A stretch of 64,000 nt of DNA. It comes from Hyphochytrium catenoides (Eukaryota > Sar > Hyphochytriomycetes > Hyphochytriales > Hyphochytriaceae). Each line of letters opens with the position of its first letter. Position 1 is the stretch's first letter. Under the pieces are notes generated by a model. It saw only the letters and a program-made list of their open reading frames with translations. It did not search any database and was not told the origin of the DNA. The stretch is from positions 1 through 64,000 of the forward strand of contig FLMG01003335.1 of the NCBI GenBank assembly GCA_900088475.1, written 5' to 3'. This document shows positions 45,068 to 56,891 of this stretch, piece by piece. The translations under genes were made by a program, and so were the position numbers.

Positions 45068-48000
45068 CTACTTGGTTGGAGTTGGTTTTACACCGCCCGC
45101 CACCTTCGCACTTGGCGACGCTTTGCTGGCTGACGGTCCGACCTTGGCCTGGACTTTTCTCTCTGGAGTCCGCTTGACCGCTCCTGAGGCTTTAGGTGAG
45201 ACTTGTGCTGGCGCGGCCTCCTTAGCAACCTTCAGAGTGCGTGGCGAGGCTTTCGCTTTAGAGGGGTCCTGGACTGGTTTAGATGCACGAGTGGGTGAGA
45301 TCACACCCCCAGATGCTCCAGCCTTGGCCACACGGGAAGGGGAAAGAGGAGTAGTGCCCGCCTTCACAGGGGTAGTGCCCGCCTTCACAGATGGTCGCCT
45401 GACGGTGTCCGCCGGTGCTTTGCTTCCAGGAAGTGCTTTGCTGGCAGCTGCAGCCTTACTCACCACGGCAGATTTTCTTGAGGGTGAAGGTGTTCTCTTA
45501 CTCTCATTGTCACTCTTCCGAGCGCTTACCTTGGGAGAAGAGGATGGAACTGCGGCAACTTTTGCAGATGGCTTGGACTTTGACGGTGCCTTGGCAGCAT
45601 TACCAGGAGCTTTCGCCTTACTCGCGTCAGCTTTAGGTGCGGGACTTGATGACTTTGCTTGAGAGTCGACAATCTTAGCTCTGGAAGTAGATGAAGGGGA
45701 GAGAATCTTCTTTTTGTCCGCACTTGGGCTAGGAGACCCCTTCGTTATTCTTTTCGGAGAAAGAAGAGTAGACTTCTTTTCCTCTGCTGCGGCACCAGAC
45801 GCCGCTGACCTAGCAGAAGAGAGCAGGGACTTCTTCTGCTCAACCGCAGATGATGGAGGAGAAACATTTTCATCGGCGGCCGACGAGAGAGGGGCAGTGT
45901 TTTGTTCCCCCACAGACGGCACCTTTGCCGGTGAAGCAGGGGGCACCGTTTGCGTCCGCTCTACATCCTCTTCCTTGCGCGCTGGCTTAGGTTCAACTGG
46001 AGAGGCACCGCCAGTTGCACCGCCAGTTGAGGGTTCTGGTGCAGGAATCGAAGATGCGGATGATGGAGATATTGCTTTGCCCTTGAACTTTCCAGACTCT
46101 CCAGGTCCCTTTGGCCCTCCTCCAGCTTTCCTGGTCGCGGCTTTCTCCTCTGCAGCGCCTTCAACCTACCATCAGAAGAGATGTAAAGCGCTATGACTCA
46201 GTTCGCCCAATGGCCGGTCAAGAGCTGTATCTTATCTCCTATCCTCTTTGCAGGGTTACTCGTATAACTCGCCTCATACCTAAGCCTTACCTCAAGCTTC
46301 TTGAATAATATCTCGCCAATGCTCACGCTAGTGCCTGGAGTCAGATTCTGAAAGTTGGACTTCAAGTTGCTAATTCCTACAGCAGGCGTGTTCAACCTCT
46401 CGAAGATCTTTCCGCTGGCCTCAGGGAGGAAAGGTGAGAGAAAGTGCGCGATGACGTAGATCGCTTCCAGCACGGAACGCACAATTTGCTGTTGCGCTTC
46501 GTTATCCGAGAGGTGCCACGGCTCTTTCTCTGTCAAGTACCTACGAGCGTCACATGAATGAGAAAAAGTGTCGAGTGCTGTCTGAATGACTGTGATTTGC
46601 CCTCAAGATTGAGTTAGGAGCATGCGTAGGATATGCAGGCAGACATGACAACCGCAATGATCAGTAAATTAATGTAAGTGCGGGCAAGAGTTAGCAACAA
46701 GTCAGGAAAGACTAAAAGACGAAGGGGGTTTAGGTCTCCTCCTTCGCTTTCACGACCTACGCTTATAACCTTACTTATTCGTGTCCTTCGTGGCTTCGAC
46801 TGCGAACTCCGCAGCCTCTTGCAGCTGGAAGTGAAAGATGGCTTTGTCCGTCTCGTACGCTAAGCGCTGCACATCGAAGATAGTATCCGGCCTATGGGGA
46901 GGGACACAACCTCCACAGTATTTCTTTGTAAGGTTAACCACTCGATGGACCAAGTTCCCTGGAGAATAGGGTAGGAAAGGAAGTGATCAAGTTAGCCAGC
47001 AGGAATATCACTATCCACATAGAGGAAGCGTGTACTGATAGTAGCCGAGGTATGAAGCTCAGCAACCCCGATAACACCTCTTAAACGTGGTGCCCTCTAA
47101 AAAACATACCAAGAGTGTCCGCTAAGTCTGCATTATGCATCAAGATCAGGCCGGCCTCAGAGAAAGGCACATCCGCGCCGAAAGGTGATCCTCTCACGAC
47201 ATAGTACCGGATAGAGTCCGCTGCATATTTATTCTGCAGGGTAGCGTTACAGCGGCATAAGAAGAGGACGAATACGGAGGGGCTGACGAGAGGGGTGCTG
47301 AATTCGAAGCAATCGAAGCAACAAAGTGGACTTTAAGGGGCATAGAAATTAAGGCTCTAGCTAGCAGGCTGTCCCCATTAGGTTAGAGGATTGAAGGCAT
47401 AAGCAAATGCGAACCTATAAGGCGTCCAAGGGAGAGAGAGTAAAATGTGCGCCAGGAAGCAAGAATTTCGTGCTTTCCTGGCGTGTCTCTTGAACAAAGA
47501 GAGGCCTCAGCCCTAAAAAATCTATGAGGGAGGCCTTACCAGTATTTCGTTAGGGTCCACAGTGTTACCCAGGCTCTTGCTCATCTTGCGCCCATCTGCT
47601 GCGTTGACAAAACCATGGGCGAAGACAGCACGAGGTAACGGGATTTCGGCTGAGAGAAGAATACAGGGCCAGATCACAGTGTGGAACCATATGATGTCCT
47701 TGCCTACGGGGAAAAAATACTGGGTCATACTCAACGATAAGCATGCTCGGGCTCCTTAACAGCCTGAAACCTCTTCCTCCTCTGAAGCATACCTTTGTAG
47801 GCTATCTCCCTTTCTCTAACTTTCCGACACTATTGACTGCCTCGTACTCCAAATATTGTCCTTCAAAAACTCTCTCTTACCGATTATGTGCACGACGTTG
47901 TCCCACCACTTCTTGCCATCGTCACCGTCCCAGTAGTTGCAACCAGTGATGTAGTTTGTCAGAGCATCAAACCAGACGTACATGACATGCCTGAGGATAA

Positions 48001-50508
48001 CAATATTAGGCTACCACGGAGAGCGAAAGCGTTATCTATAACCTTTTATCAGAACCGTGAGTGAAGTGTCTCAGGAGAGGACTGATAACTTACTTTGGAT
48101 CATTCGGCACCGGCACTCCCCATGAGAAGGTCGTTCGCGACACCGAAAGATCAAGAAGAGGCTCCTCCAGCCTTTTCAAAATGAAGTCACGACGGTGCTC
48201 GGGCTGGATAAATTCTGGATTATCAAGGATATGTTGGCGCAGTTTGTCCTATGGCATTCGCTGAAGTAAGCCCTCAGAGCCAACGTCCGAGGATACACCG
48301 AGATTTTTACCTGATACTTGGACATCCTGAAAAAGTAAGAGGCTTCTTCCATTTTCTTCAATGGCTGACCATACTCATCCTTATAGTCATTTAGTTTCGC
48401 CTCACTCTCGGCCACAAACGCCTCCTCTCGGACATTATACCTAACATCGTGGTACAAAGAGGAGAGGGACATCAAAACGTAAGCATCCAACATCAAAACG
48501 TAAGCAATCCAACGTGGCGAGCTCTAAAACACGATAATAGGCCACTCTTACCATCCTACGTATTTGTCAAGAAAGACATCGCCCTTCTCAAAGCATCTAT
48601 TCCACATCTTGTGTACAGATGCGTAGTGCTCGGGCTGGGAGGTCCGGATGTACCTTGAAGGAGGAGGGAAAAGGAACTCTGGTCATTCATGGCAGGACTT
48701 CAACGCTCATAACAGAGAGAGAGTCACAACCTCAAATATGTGTGCATCAGAAAACCTTTCCTTACCGGTCATTAGAAATCCAAAGTCTCGCGTTAAGCTC
48801 TTGGAATTTCCCAGCATAAAAATCGCAAAGCTCAATCGGCTTCTTTCCATCCTTCTCAGCTGTGGTTGCAATCTTCTGCCCGTGCTCATCGGTACCTTGA
48901 GAACGAACGCTTCGTTACATTTGAGGAGGATAGCGTAGCGCTACCTTTACCTCGTTTCCTCTTTGGTTACCGTCTTCGCTCTGAATAAACATCTAGTTTG
49001 CTAATCTAAGGTATCCCTCCCTTACTCATCTCCCCATTCGTTGAACGGCTGTCGTGGTACCTGTAAGGAAGAAGGTCTCTCTCCCGAAGGCACGATGGTA
49101 CCGAGCGATAACATCTGTTGTTAACGCTTCATACGCGTGTCCAATGTGCGGAAGACCGTTCGTATAGTTGATCGCTGTGGTCACGTAGAAACGCTCTTGT
49201 TGCCTAGTAATGGCCACGCCAAAGGGCAAAATGCGAGAAGAAATGAACGGGGGTAAGTGGAGCACCGGTACGCCACACTCCCCGCCTTCCCTTTCCCTCT
49301 TTAAAGCCAGAGATGAATAGATACGTTAATTCGCCAGCAACCTACCGATAGGGCGTGACCTGGTAGATAGATTGTACGGTTTTGGGAATGGCAGTAGCAG
49401 CTCTGCTAAAGAAGCTTTGCGCACCAGCCACCTTATTACCAGCACTCGTCAGCGTGGTAATGTTCTGATAGAACGACACTATGCGGGGGAGGGCCGACAA
49501 AGATGGCTGGTCAATACTCTTTGTCGCCTACGTTTGAGGTGAAGGAGTTAGGTCACCTTAATGGGCGCGAGTTCTAAGGAGGAAAGCTGACTCACTGTTG
49601 GGGGAAGCACCATGAACAAGACTGCTGCAATTGCGATATCCGCGAGCGACAAAGCTCCCTAAGGATGACCATAGTGGAGAGAGAGTCAGGATGACACTAC
49701 GCCAGGACAGGCTGTATAGGCCAGTAGATTAGAGGACAAATAACAGGGTAGGATTTCCGACTTTGTAAAGCAAAAGGTTGGCACAAGCTTGAAGCAGCAG
49801 GGAAGAATAACAAGCCAATGCACGTCATGTCAAGTACAGCGGATGGACTAAAATCTACAAGGGAAACGCACCCCAGCTAAGTGGCCATTGTCCTCTAGCG
49901 CTTCCTCTAGAACATGCAACAGTCTCTTGAGATCACCTTCGCCAGTCTGTCATTCATGCCATTGTCAGTGTCAATACTCATGCTACTTCCGCCGGCTACT
50001 TACTGGCTTCCCCTCGAGGAAGGCATTCATGGCAGGAACCAGCCTGTTGGACGCGAGACATGTCAACTCACTCTCCTTCCTGTCACCACCAAAGGGCAGA
50101 ACGGACCTTTCTTCCTGCCATTGGAGCCAATGCTCCACCCCTAGGTCCCAGTGGATTGGGCTCTGCTCCAAGCTTGTGGACGCTACCTCTGCAATGTATC
50201 TACACACAGCATTGATGCCCCTGATGCTCGTCTTGCCATAGACTGGATCTGGGACACTAAGCCACGTTAACGATCCTAAGGGGTGCTCTGCATCTACATC
50301 TAAGGAGGACGTTAACATGGGCAAAGCAAGGTTTCTAACGGTGATAAACGTCCTTGCACTCACCCTTCGTCAGAATTACTGTGGGCTTGCCAAGAAGCTC
50401 TAGCGCCGCCAAGGTAGCTAAGCACTGCCGAAAGCGTTTGGGCGATGTGTCAGGATGGACGGTGCCGCCCATGCTGGTACCTACGGACTCGTACCTGTAT
50501 GGCTGCAT
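45068..50508 (-). CDS. Methionyl-tRNA synthetase, GST-like N-terminus and long disordered tail
   Basis: A many-exon minus-strand gene that charges initiator and elongator tRNA-Met. The N-terminal exons (49590-50508) form a GST-C-like domain: [49 protein letters not shown] and [15 protein letters not shown], as in cytosolic MARS1. The catalytic domain starts with [20 protein letters not shown] (HIGH-like motif, near 49150-49200), GTDEHGQKI near 48890, [16 protein letters not shown] near 47975, and [14 protein letters not shown] (KMSKS, near 47560-47600). The anticodon-binding part has [14 protein letters not shown] (46957) and LTEKEPWHL (46540). The last exon (45068-46165) is a 365-residue tail rich in Ala, Lys, Ser and Pro, without a WHEP or EMAP-II-like tRNA-binding domain. 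The start could be the ATG at 50508 or the one at 50472; no targeting peptide is evident, so it is probably cytosolic. Confidence 0.92.
45345..45387. repeat. 21-bp tandem repeat in the synthetase tail
   Basis: Two copies of a unit containing GTAGTGCCCGCCTTCACAG stand in tandem and encode a repeated VKAGTTP heptapeptide in the basic tail on the minus strand. Confidence 0.8.
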
Positions 50509-53170
50509 GAGGCTCCGCGTTCTCTTTGACAACGTATATCTTCAGTCCTTCCCACATTGTCCTCTTCTCTTAACAATGTCTGAAGTCTGGGCAATCACTT
50601 TTTGTTTCTGCGTCCACTTCTTAAACTGTCTGCGTGCAGATGAACTCCTTCGGACGATGTCAAACGTACATTTCGCGAGGCTTTGAAGCTTGGTCAGCGA
50701 CAATGATGACTGCTTGAGAGGGATGGAGCACGAGGAGGACTGATGGGGGAAAGGATAACTATCGAAAGGGGAGGAGACAGAGCAAGAGGCAGTGCGGCCA
50801 GATACAGAGAGAGATAGGTAGTCTAGAAGGGCTAAGCAATAAAGCGGTACATAGTAGCGGCATTGTCGAGACAGATTGACGGGGGAGAGAGATAGAGCGT
50901 GAGAGAGATGGGACAAAGGAACGAGTGAGAGTGCAAATCTGGCCATAGATGCTGGATCCTCACCGTGGATATCTGGGTCTTTCGGGCGGGACCCAGTTTC
51001 TTTCCCACCACTATAAAAATCTCCTTGGGCGATGAATCTTTCTTTCATGAAGGAATCATTTGAAAAGTAAGAAGGAACCGTTGTTGAACGGTACAACATT
51101 ATAGATGAAGGTTTCATTAGCTTCATTCGTGGGGGGAATCTTCGCCCGTTATCGAGGTTGTGATGGACGGATCAGATGGAGATAGATCGTGGGAGGGAGG
51201 GAGAGAAAAGTGTTCGTGACAAGCACCTGCGCATGGCCGTCACTCTCAACCAGGAAGAAGAAGGTACAACCTGCTGCTAAGAAGAGTGAGCAGGACAACA
51301 TTTTCCTTGGTGCGTTGGAGGAAGCAAGGATCCTCTAGGTCTATGTAACCCTTTACTAATGCTGCGCAAGCTTCATCATTCCTCTTCTCAATCATACACA
51401 TAACATATATAAGAGGTTGTTTCAGCCTTACAGTCTTTTCATAGCATCGTGGCGAAGCGTAACAACACACCTTTTTCTAGTGGCTTATGTAGTCTATCTG
51501 AGAGGGAAAGAACGCATGATTGGGCCTCCTATTGATTTCATAGGCCTTGTTGTTGATTGTCAACATATTCCTGCATTGGCCCTGAGAAGTTATTTCCAAG
51601 GGCCTGTTTTTTTCTAAATAACAATCATTCACCCATCCAGACGACGGGTCGCTCACGAGAAAAGCTTAAACCGAACGAACAGTGGCGGTCCACCCTAGGT
51701 CTCATCCTGAGATTCTCCTGTGATCTACAGACCACTTGCCACGTTCAGAAGCTTCTCCTACTTCTATTGTTATATCTGGAAGAGGATATTAGTGTATTCG
51801 TTCCTTATCTCCCTTATTACGTCCAAGATCAGAAATTCTCCAGTGATGCGATGACTGTCTTTTGCAGAGGTCAATTAGGGCGACTGGCATTAGGTCCCTC
51901 TTCTTACCCGTGACCTCATGTTGTCTTCAGAAGAGGAAGAATAATGGCCCAGAAGCGATTTAGCCCCGGTAATATAGACGGCAATGAAAAAGCATCGGGT
52001 CATGACGCAGTAGTAGTAGAACGGGAAGAATACTCTCTTTTCCTTCAGTTGTCTCCCGCTGCAGCAGTATAAGCTCAACTTAGTGGTTGCCCAAGGCCCC
52101 TAGGTCTTCCTGGCACCGAAGTCTGGTCCTTCGTCGGCTGCATCCTCCCTTGCTTTAGCGCTCTAGTCAGCGAAAAGCAATTAAGACTCCGTGTTGAGCA
52201 AGTTGCAGTGCAGCAGCACTTCCTACTATCTGGGCTGGTATTTCTCCTGAAATGGATGGAATAGTCCCATTAGTGTCCGCTCAGCTCTACCTCGAAAGCT
52301 CCCTTCTACTCAAAAATGCTGCCCCGTGCGATACGCTCCATATATCCCAGGTAAAACTGCCGTGATTGGTGTTTGATAATAAGACAAGCGCTCCGCCTTT
52401 CAATTAGTCCTGGAAGAAGAGAATTCGTAACGATCGCCGCTCCTTCCTGGCTTCTAATAAGTTATAAACTCCCAGGCTCCTCCTCTATTCAACATGAGAA
52501 GCCAATCAAGGTACAGATCGTCATAAGAAAGGAGTCCACGGAGCAGCTGCAAATGAGGTTTGGTTAGGCTGATTGGCCATCGCCTGTGGGTGAGAACTCA
52601 AAGAACGCCACCAAGACTAACATTATTCTTCTGATAGGAAACCTTAGCAACTCGCTTTCCTCGCCTCAAGGAGATCCTATTTATTTGTTTGTACAAGGCA
52701 AGCTCTTCATCACGAAGATAGCTATGGTCGCTAACGGCTAGGCGATGAACTTTGGAGTTGTAACCTATCGAAGTATGGGTTTACCTTGTCTCCACCATCA
52801 GCGTACTACTACAGCCAGTCAATTAGGTCTTTACTAGTGTTACAGATGATAGACAATGCGTATTATTGCGTCCCCCAACCTCACGCCGCGATCCGGCATA
52901 TAAGAGCAGAATCGGGAGTTCTGACTGTCTGGCTCCCTTCGTCTTGATGGATCTCCTTCGTTGCCTGCAGCGTCGCAGAGGATTTGTCAGTACCTTGATG
53001 AGGACTGAGGACTGAGTGCTCTCCTTTGTAAGGCTCCAGTGTGGTCAGCTCTAACAGACACTTGGCAGTCTCTTCTAACAGAGTTCATTCTCTAGCCTCC
53101 GAGCACGTTGACCAGCGTCTATCTGTGGGTTCATTCCGCTCCCTAAGTGCCTAACTCTGAACCACCAGCC
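50509..53170. other. 2.6-kb stretch without a recognisable gene
   Basis: A long minus-strand ORF (50542-51126, up to 194 codons) has an Ser/Leu-rich middle and a basic end (SSARRQFKKWTQKQK) but no family similarity. The ORF at 51557-51913 (plus) is similar in quality. No splice-consistent chain was found. The right end should hold the pyrophosphatase promoter. Confidence 0.35.
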
Positions 53171-54344
53171 ATGAACTCTGGAAAATTACTACTCTCACGA
53201 TGTGGCACTGCCTTACAGCCGGTCTCAGCAGCTGTGAAACGCACTACCCGCACTTCTGTCCTTCCTAGGCGGCTATCTACCTCCAAGGTAAATCAGGGCA
53301 AGCCGAGCTCCACCTTTAGGTAGGCAATAGTTACGCGTTGGGCATGGGGATAGCCTCTCACTAGGTTCCTGATAGTTCCAGAGCTCTCGGTGCTGTCGCT
53401 GTGCTGGGTTTAGGTGGAGGTCTGGTGGCTTATGCCGCAGAGGCTGACCCTCCACCACAGAAGCACATGGGAATGAGTGCGCTTGATATCCCTCTCGGTG
53501 ACAAGTATCCCCATGTTATCCCGGTCGTGGTAGAATCTATGCAGGTTAGCCAGTCATTTTCATCTGTACATATCGTGTAGTCTCATCGGCGAGGGTTCAC
53601 AGGGCTCAAGGGAGAAGTACGAGATGGATGGGGAGCTGCGAATGCTCAAGCAAAGGTAAGGAATCTGCTTTACACGTGTGACCGATTAATGTCTAACAAC
53701 AAATCTTCAGGAGAGTGATCCGCTCTGCAGTATTCTTCCCGCACAACTACGGCTTTATCCCCCAGACAAAGGTATTCAAGAGCTGCTGCAGAATCCTTGA
53801 ATCCTAAATCTTACGTCTGCCTTTTGCAACTCCAGCGACGACACGAGCAGGAGCCTTTGGACGTTATGATTATGGGTGGAGATCAGCTCATTCCTGGCTG
53901 TGTGGTAGATGTAAGGACGCAATCCAGATAAGGCCCACCTATACCGATGAAATGTTCACAAGGCCCTTCGCAGGTTCGGCCACTCGGGTATATCATCATG
54001 GAGGATGAAGAGGGTATTGAAGAGAAGCTGCTAGCAGTTGTAGATTCAGATCCGCGTTACAAGAACGTGACGAAACTCCGCGATGTTCCAGAGCATCTAT
54101 TAAGGGAGATCTCACACTTCTTTGAGACCTACCTTGCCCTTGAGAACAAGAAGTGGAGGAAAATTGGAGGCTGGAGAGGTAAGTGTAGAGCTTTGATGAG
54201 TCTTGACCTCTGTTAAGTGCTCTCTTTTCTGTAGGAACTGATGATGCCATTGAGCTCATTGAAGAAGCTCACCTCCGCTACGTCACCTACTCCCAGCAAG
54301 TTAACAGAAAGGATGAAGTACGTAGGTTTGCCACTCGGCGGTAG
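53171..54344 (+). CDS. Family I inorganic pyrophosphatase homologue, organelle-targeted, altered metal site
   Basis: Seven exons (53171-53319, 53382-53544, 53603-53655, 53711-53771, 53836-53910, 53974-54178, 54235-54344) sum to 271 residues. The N-terminus is a basic, Ser/Thr-rich presequence (LSRCGTALQPVSAAVKRTTR) followed by a Gly/Ala-rich hydrophobic stretch (LGAVAVLGLGGGLVAYAA), fitting mitochondrial import. The body matches soluble pyrophosphatase: KYEMDGELRML, AVFFPHNYGFIPQT, EPLDVMIMGGDQLIPGCVV, VRPLGYIIMEDEEGIEEKLL and HFFETYLALENKKW. The usual signature D-x-D-P-x-D reads E-Q-E-P-L-D, and the downstream D-x4-D-x-K reads D-E-E-G-I-E-E-K, so three metal-binding Asp are Glu. It may be inactive or use metal differently. 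The stop follows NRKDEVRRFATRR; an alternative intron at GTACGT near 54318 could extend it. Confidence 0.82.
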
Positions 54345-55063
54345 ACAAAGAGTGAACGGTTAGGGAAGTAGATGGGCTTATTAGACGGAATCCTCAGTAG
54401 TTCTTATTTCGGGCTACACAGTAGTAAAATTTTTAAGCGTTGTAGCTACTCTCGACTTTCTCGCCCACACCGCCGCACAGTCAGTCATCATAGCGGGCTT
54501 CACCCTTCTTCTCTGCTAGTGCACTCGCTCATCTTTGCCCAAAACTCCCGTGACTTAGACGCCACTCTAGCTCAAGACCTAGAGTAGACCTTTCAACCAG
54601 TCAACCTAAGATCTAAGCTTCTTCCTTATCCAATCTTCTTGCGGGGAGCCGCCGTCATGCTGCCCTCTCATTATTATTTGAACAGTCAGCACACAGCATG
54701 TTGATTGTCTTTCTTCATTATCTTGCTGGTAGGCCAGTGCCGTCAGCCCTCCCCCAGGTGTTGCGCAGAAATAGTTCGGTGATGAGTGTGGTTTGTTGCG
54801 GTCAGAAGAGGGCTGCAGATAAGCTGCGTGTGGTCTGCCTGCAGAGCTCAGCGTCATGGTCGCAAGAGTCAGAGGAGGACGGCGACTGACGGAGTATTTC
54901 CTTGCTCAGAACGCATGCGGCACGGCCACGGGAGTTGTGGACTCTACCACTAGGTTGGCTGTTTGAGGTGAAACGCGATCGGCGTACCCTCTACTTCACA
55001 GGATTTACCGGCATCTGCTGATCAGCAGCTTATAGGGAGGCAGGATCAACAAAATCTGCCAGG
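54345..55063. other. Intergenic stretch, nothing recognised
   Basis: ORFs on both strands (54372-54587, 54698-54889 plus; 54606-54857 minus) show no family similarity. It should contain the 3' end of the pyrophosphatase transcript and the COX11 promoter. Confidence 0.4.
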
Positions 55064-56557
55064 ATGAACACTGTGACTGCAATGCGTGCCCTGCAGAGCG
55101 CAGCGCGTAAGACAAGACCCTGCAGGAGTGACTTTGGGGTCCCAACTCTACTCAAAGCCACAAGGTTGGACTCCCCCTTTTACGTCTATCAAAGGGCAAC
55201 CTTATACTCATCTCGGTGGCTTCAGAAAAAATAGGTTGCGCGAAAGAGAAATGTGGACAATCCGGTCCTTTCAAAGAGAACTTTCTACTGGTCGCAAGGC
55301 ACAGCTTGATGAGGAGATGAGCTATAAAAACAAGCGAGTTCTGATCTATGCAATGTCCATCATTATCGGGACTATAGGAGTCACGTATGCATCTGTGCCG
55401 CTGTACAAGGTTAGCCTCCTCCTTTGGAAGAGACCACATAGCCCCAGCTGACTCTGAAAGCAGGCGTTTTGTCAAGCAACAGGCTTCGGAGGGACTACCC
55501 AGGTTTGGTGGCTCTCTCTCTCGATATATTTGTACTTCCTTCTGCTCTCTCTCCTTTTGTCCTTCGTTCTCAACTACTCTCTCCCAACCAATCCTTGACA
55601 TGTCCCTACGTGCCCTTTTTAGCCATCCGAGTGTTTGTCTTGGTTCTTATAGATGGTTTGTACGGCTTGGAAGAGCCTCTCCTGCTCTATTGCTGCCTAC
55701 CTGGCAGCCTTTCTGGTATTGACGCTGCTCGCCCTCAGGCATATAGGCTTGAAAGACCTCATGTATCATAGTAGCGGCGCCCTAAGTATGTTTTCCCCCA
55801 GGTAGCAGATAGTGAAAAGGCCAAGAAGATTCGCCCGGTAGCGGGATCCAGAACGATCCGCGTCAGCTTCAACAGTGACGTTGCGGACACTTTACCCTGG
55901 CGGTTTAGGCCCCAACAGCGTGATGTCAAGGTCCGGCACCCAAAACACTTGACCGCTGGTCTTTCTCCACCCCGTCACACCTTTATGACTCTTCTTGCTT
56001 ATCACCCTAGGTAGTTCCTGGAGAGACAGCATTAGCGTTTTACACTGCAAGTAACCAGTCAAAAACCAACATTACGGGCGTGGCGACATACAATGTATTC
56101 CCAAGCAAAGCAGGGTACGTCTAAGGGCCGAGGAGAAAGGAGGATAAGCAGGTCTTAGACTTAAGAATGCTGTGGAAGGAAATTTTTAGGAAAGGGCAAC
56201 ATGCGTGGCTTTAGAGGGCTGTGCGGGTATGGACCGTTCGAGCGGGGATCCAGCGCAGGATAACTAGCAGGAGAAGCAGGAATCTCACAATGGCGACGGA
56301 AAGGCTAGCGAAGTGTTCTGACCTCCTCCTGGCTTTGCAGCTTATATTTCAATAAGATCCAGTGCTTCTGCTTTGAACAGCAGCGCCTGCGGGCAGGCGA
56401 GGAGGTGGATATGCCTGTTTTCTTCTTTATAGACCCGGAGTTTCTCGAGGATCCCGCCATGAATGGTGTGAACAACATCATGCTGTCTTATACTTTCTTC
56501 AAAACGGATGAGGACACAGAAGGGCTAGCTGAGGAGGAGGCGGAGAATGCAGCCTGA
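55064..56557 (+). CDS. COX11: COX11 copper chaperone for cytochrome c oxidase
   Basis: Six exons (55064-55164, 55226-55409, 55464-55502, 55802-55930, 56011-56114, 56341-56557) sum to 774 bases, 257 residues. The N-terminus is a basic presequence (MRALQSAARKTRPCRSDF). The single inner-membrane helix is RVLIYAMSIIIGTIGVTYAS, followed by VPLYK and, after a short exon, FCQATGFGGTTQ. The intermembrane domain has IRVSFNSDVADTLPWRFRPQ, VVPGETALAFYTA, ITGVATYNVFPSKAG, the copper-binding KIQCFCFEQQRL, and VDMPVFFFIDPEF with MLSYTFFK. COX11 delivers copper to the CuB site of COX1. The C-terminal tail is acidic. The ATG at 55064 is chosen because only this exon supplies a presequence in phase; the exon-1 frame otherwise meets a stop near 55232. 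Confidence 0.95.
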
Positions 56558-56891
56558 AGATTGATCTCATTTGTAAACTTTGCGGGGTGCTACTATTTAG
56601 CTCTTAAATACAGGCAATGCCAGTTATTGATAGTGCAAGTTAGCCTGAATCACCAGGCTTCTGCAAGTCCAATATCATTGCCCTTGTACCTATTTAGGAA
56701 CCCTAGAACGGACGATATTGACGGTTGTGACAATCCGCTTTGACTTCTTCTTCATCCAGTGCTGCCGCTCCATGAATTTCCACCTATTTTACAGGGAAGC
56801 GTCAGCGCACGGCCGTCCGAGTCTATTTGTCTGTTTACCGACGTCAACCCTTCGCTACTGAAACTCTTTCGCCTATTAAATAGCACGTCAC

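Noticed and set aside
44871-45662. Plus-strand ORF of 263 codons opposite the methionyl-tRNA synthetase tail
   Set aside because: It is the antisense shadow of the low-complexity Ala/Lys/Ser/Pro exon; its own composition is an artefact of that bias and no start context or splice signal supports it.
50542-51126. Minus-strand ORF of 194 codons
   Set aside because: Biased Ser/Leu composition, no known family, and frame not continuous with the adjacent synthetase exon. Kept only as part of an unannotated stretch.
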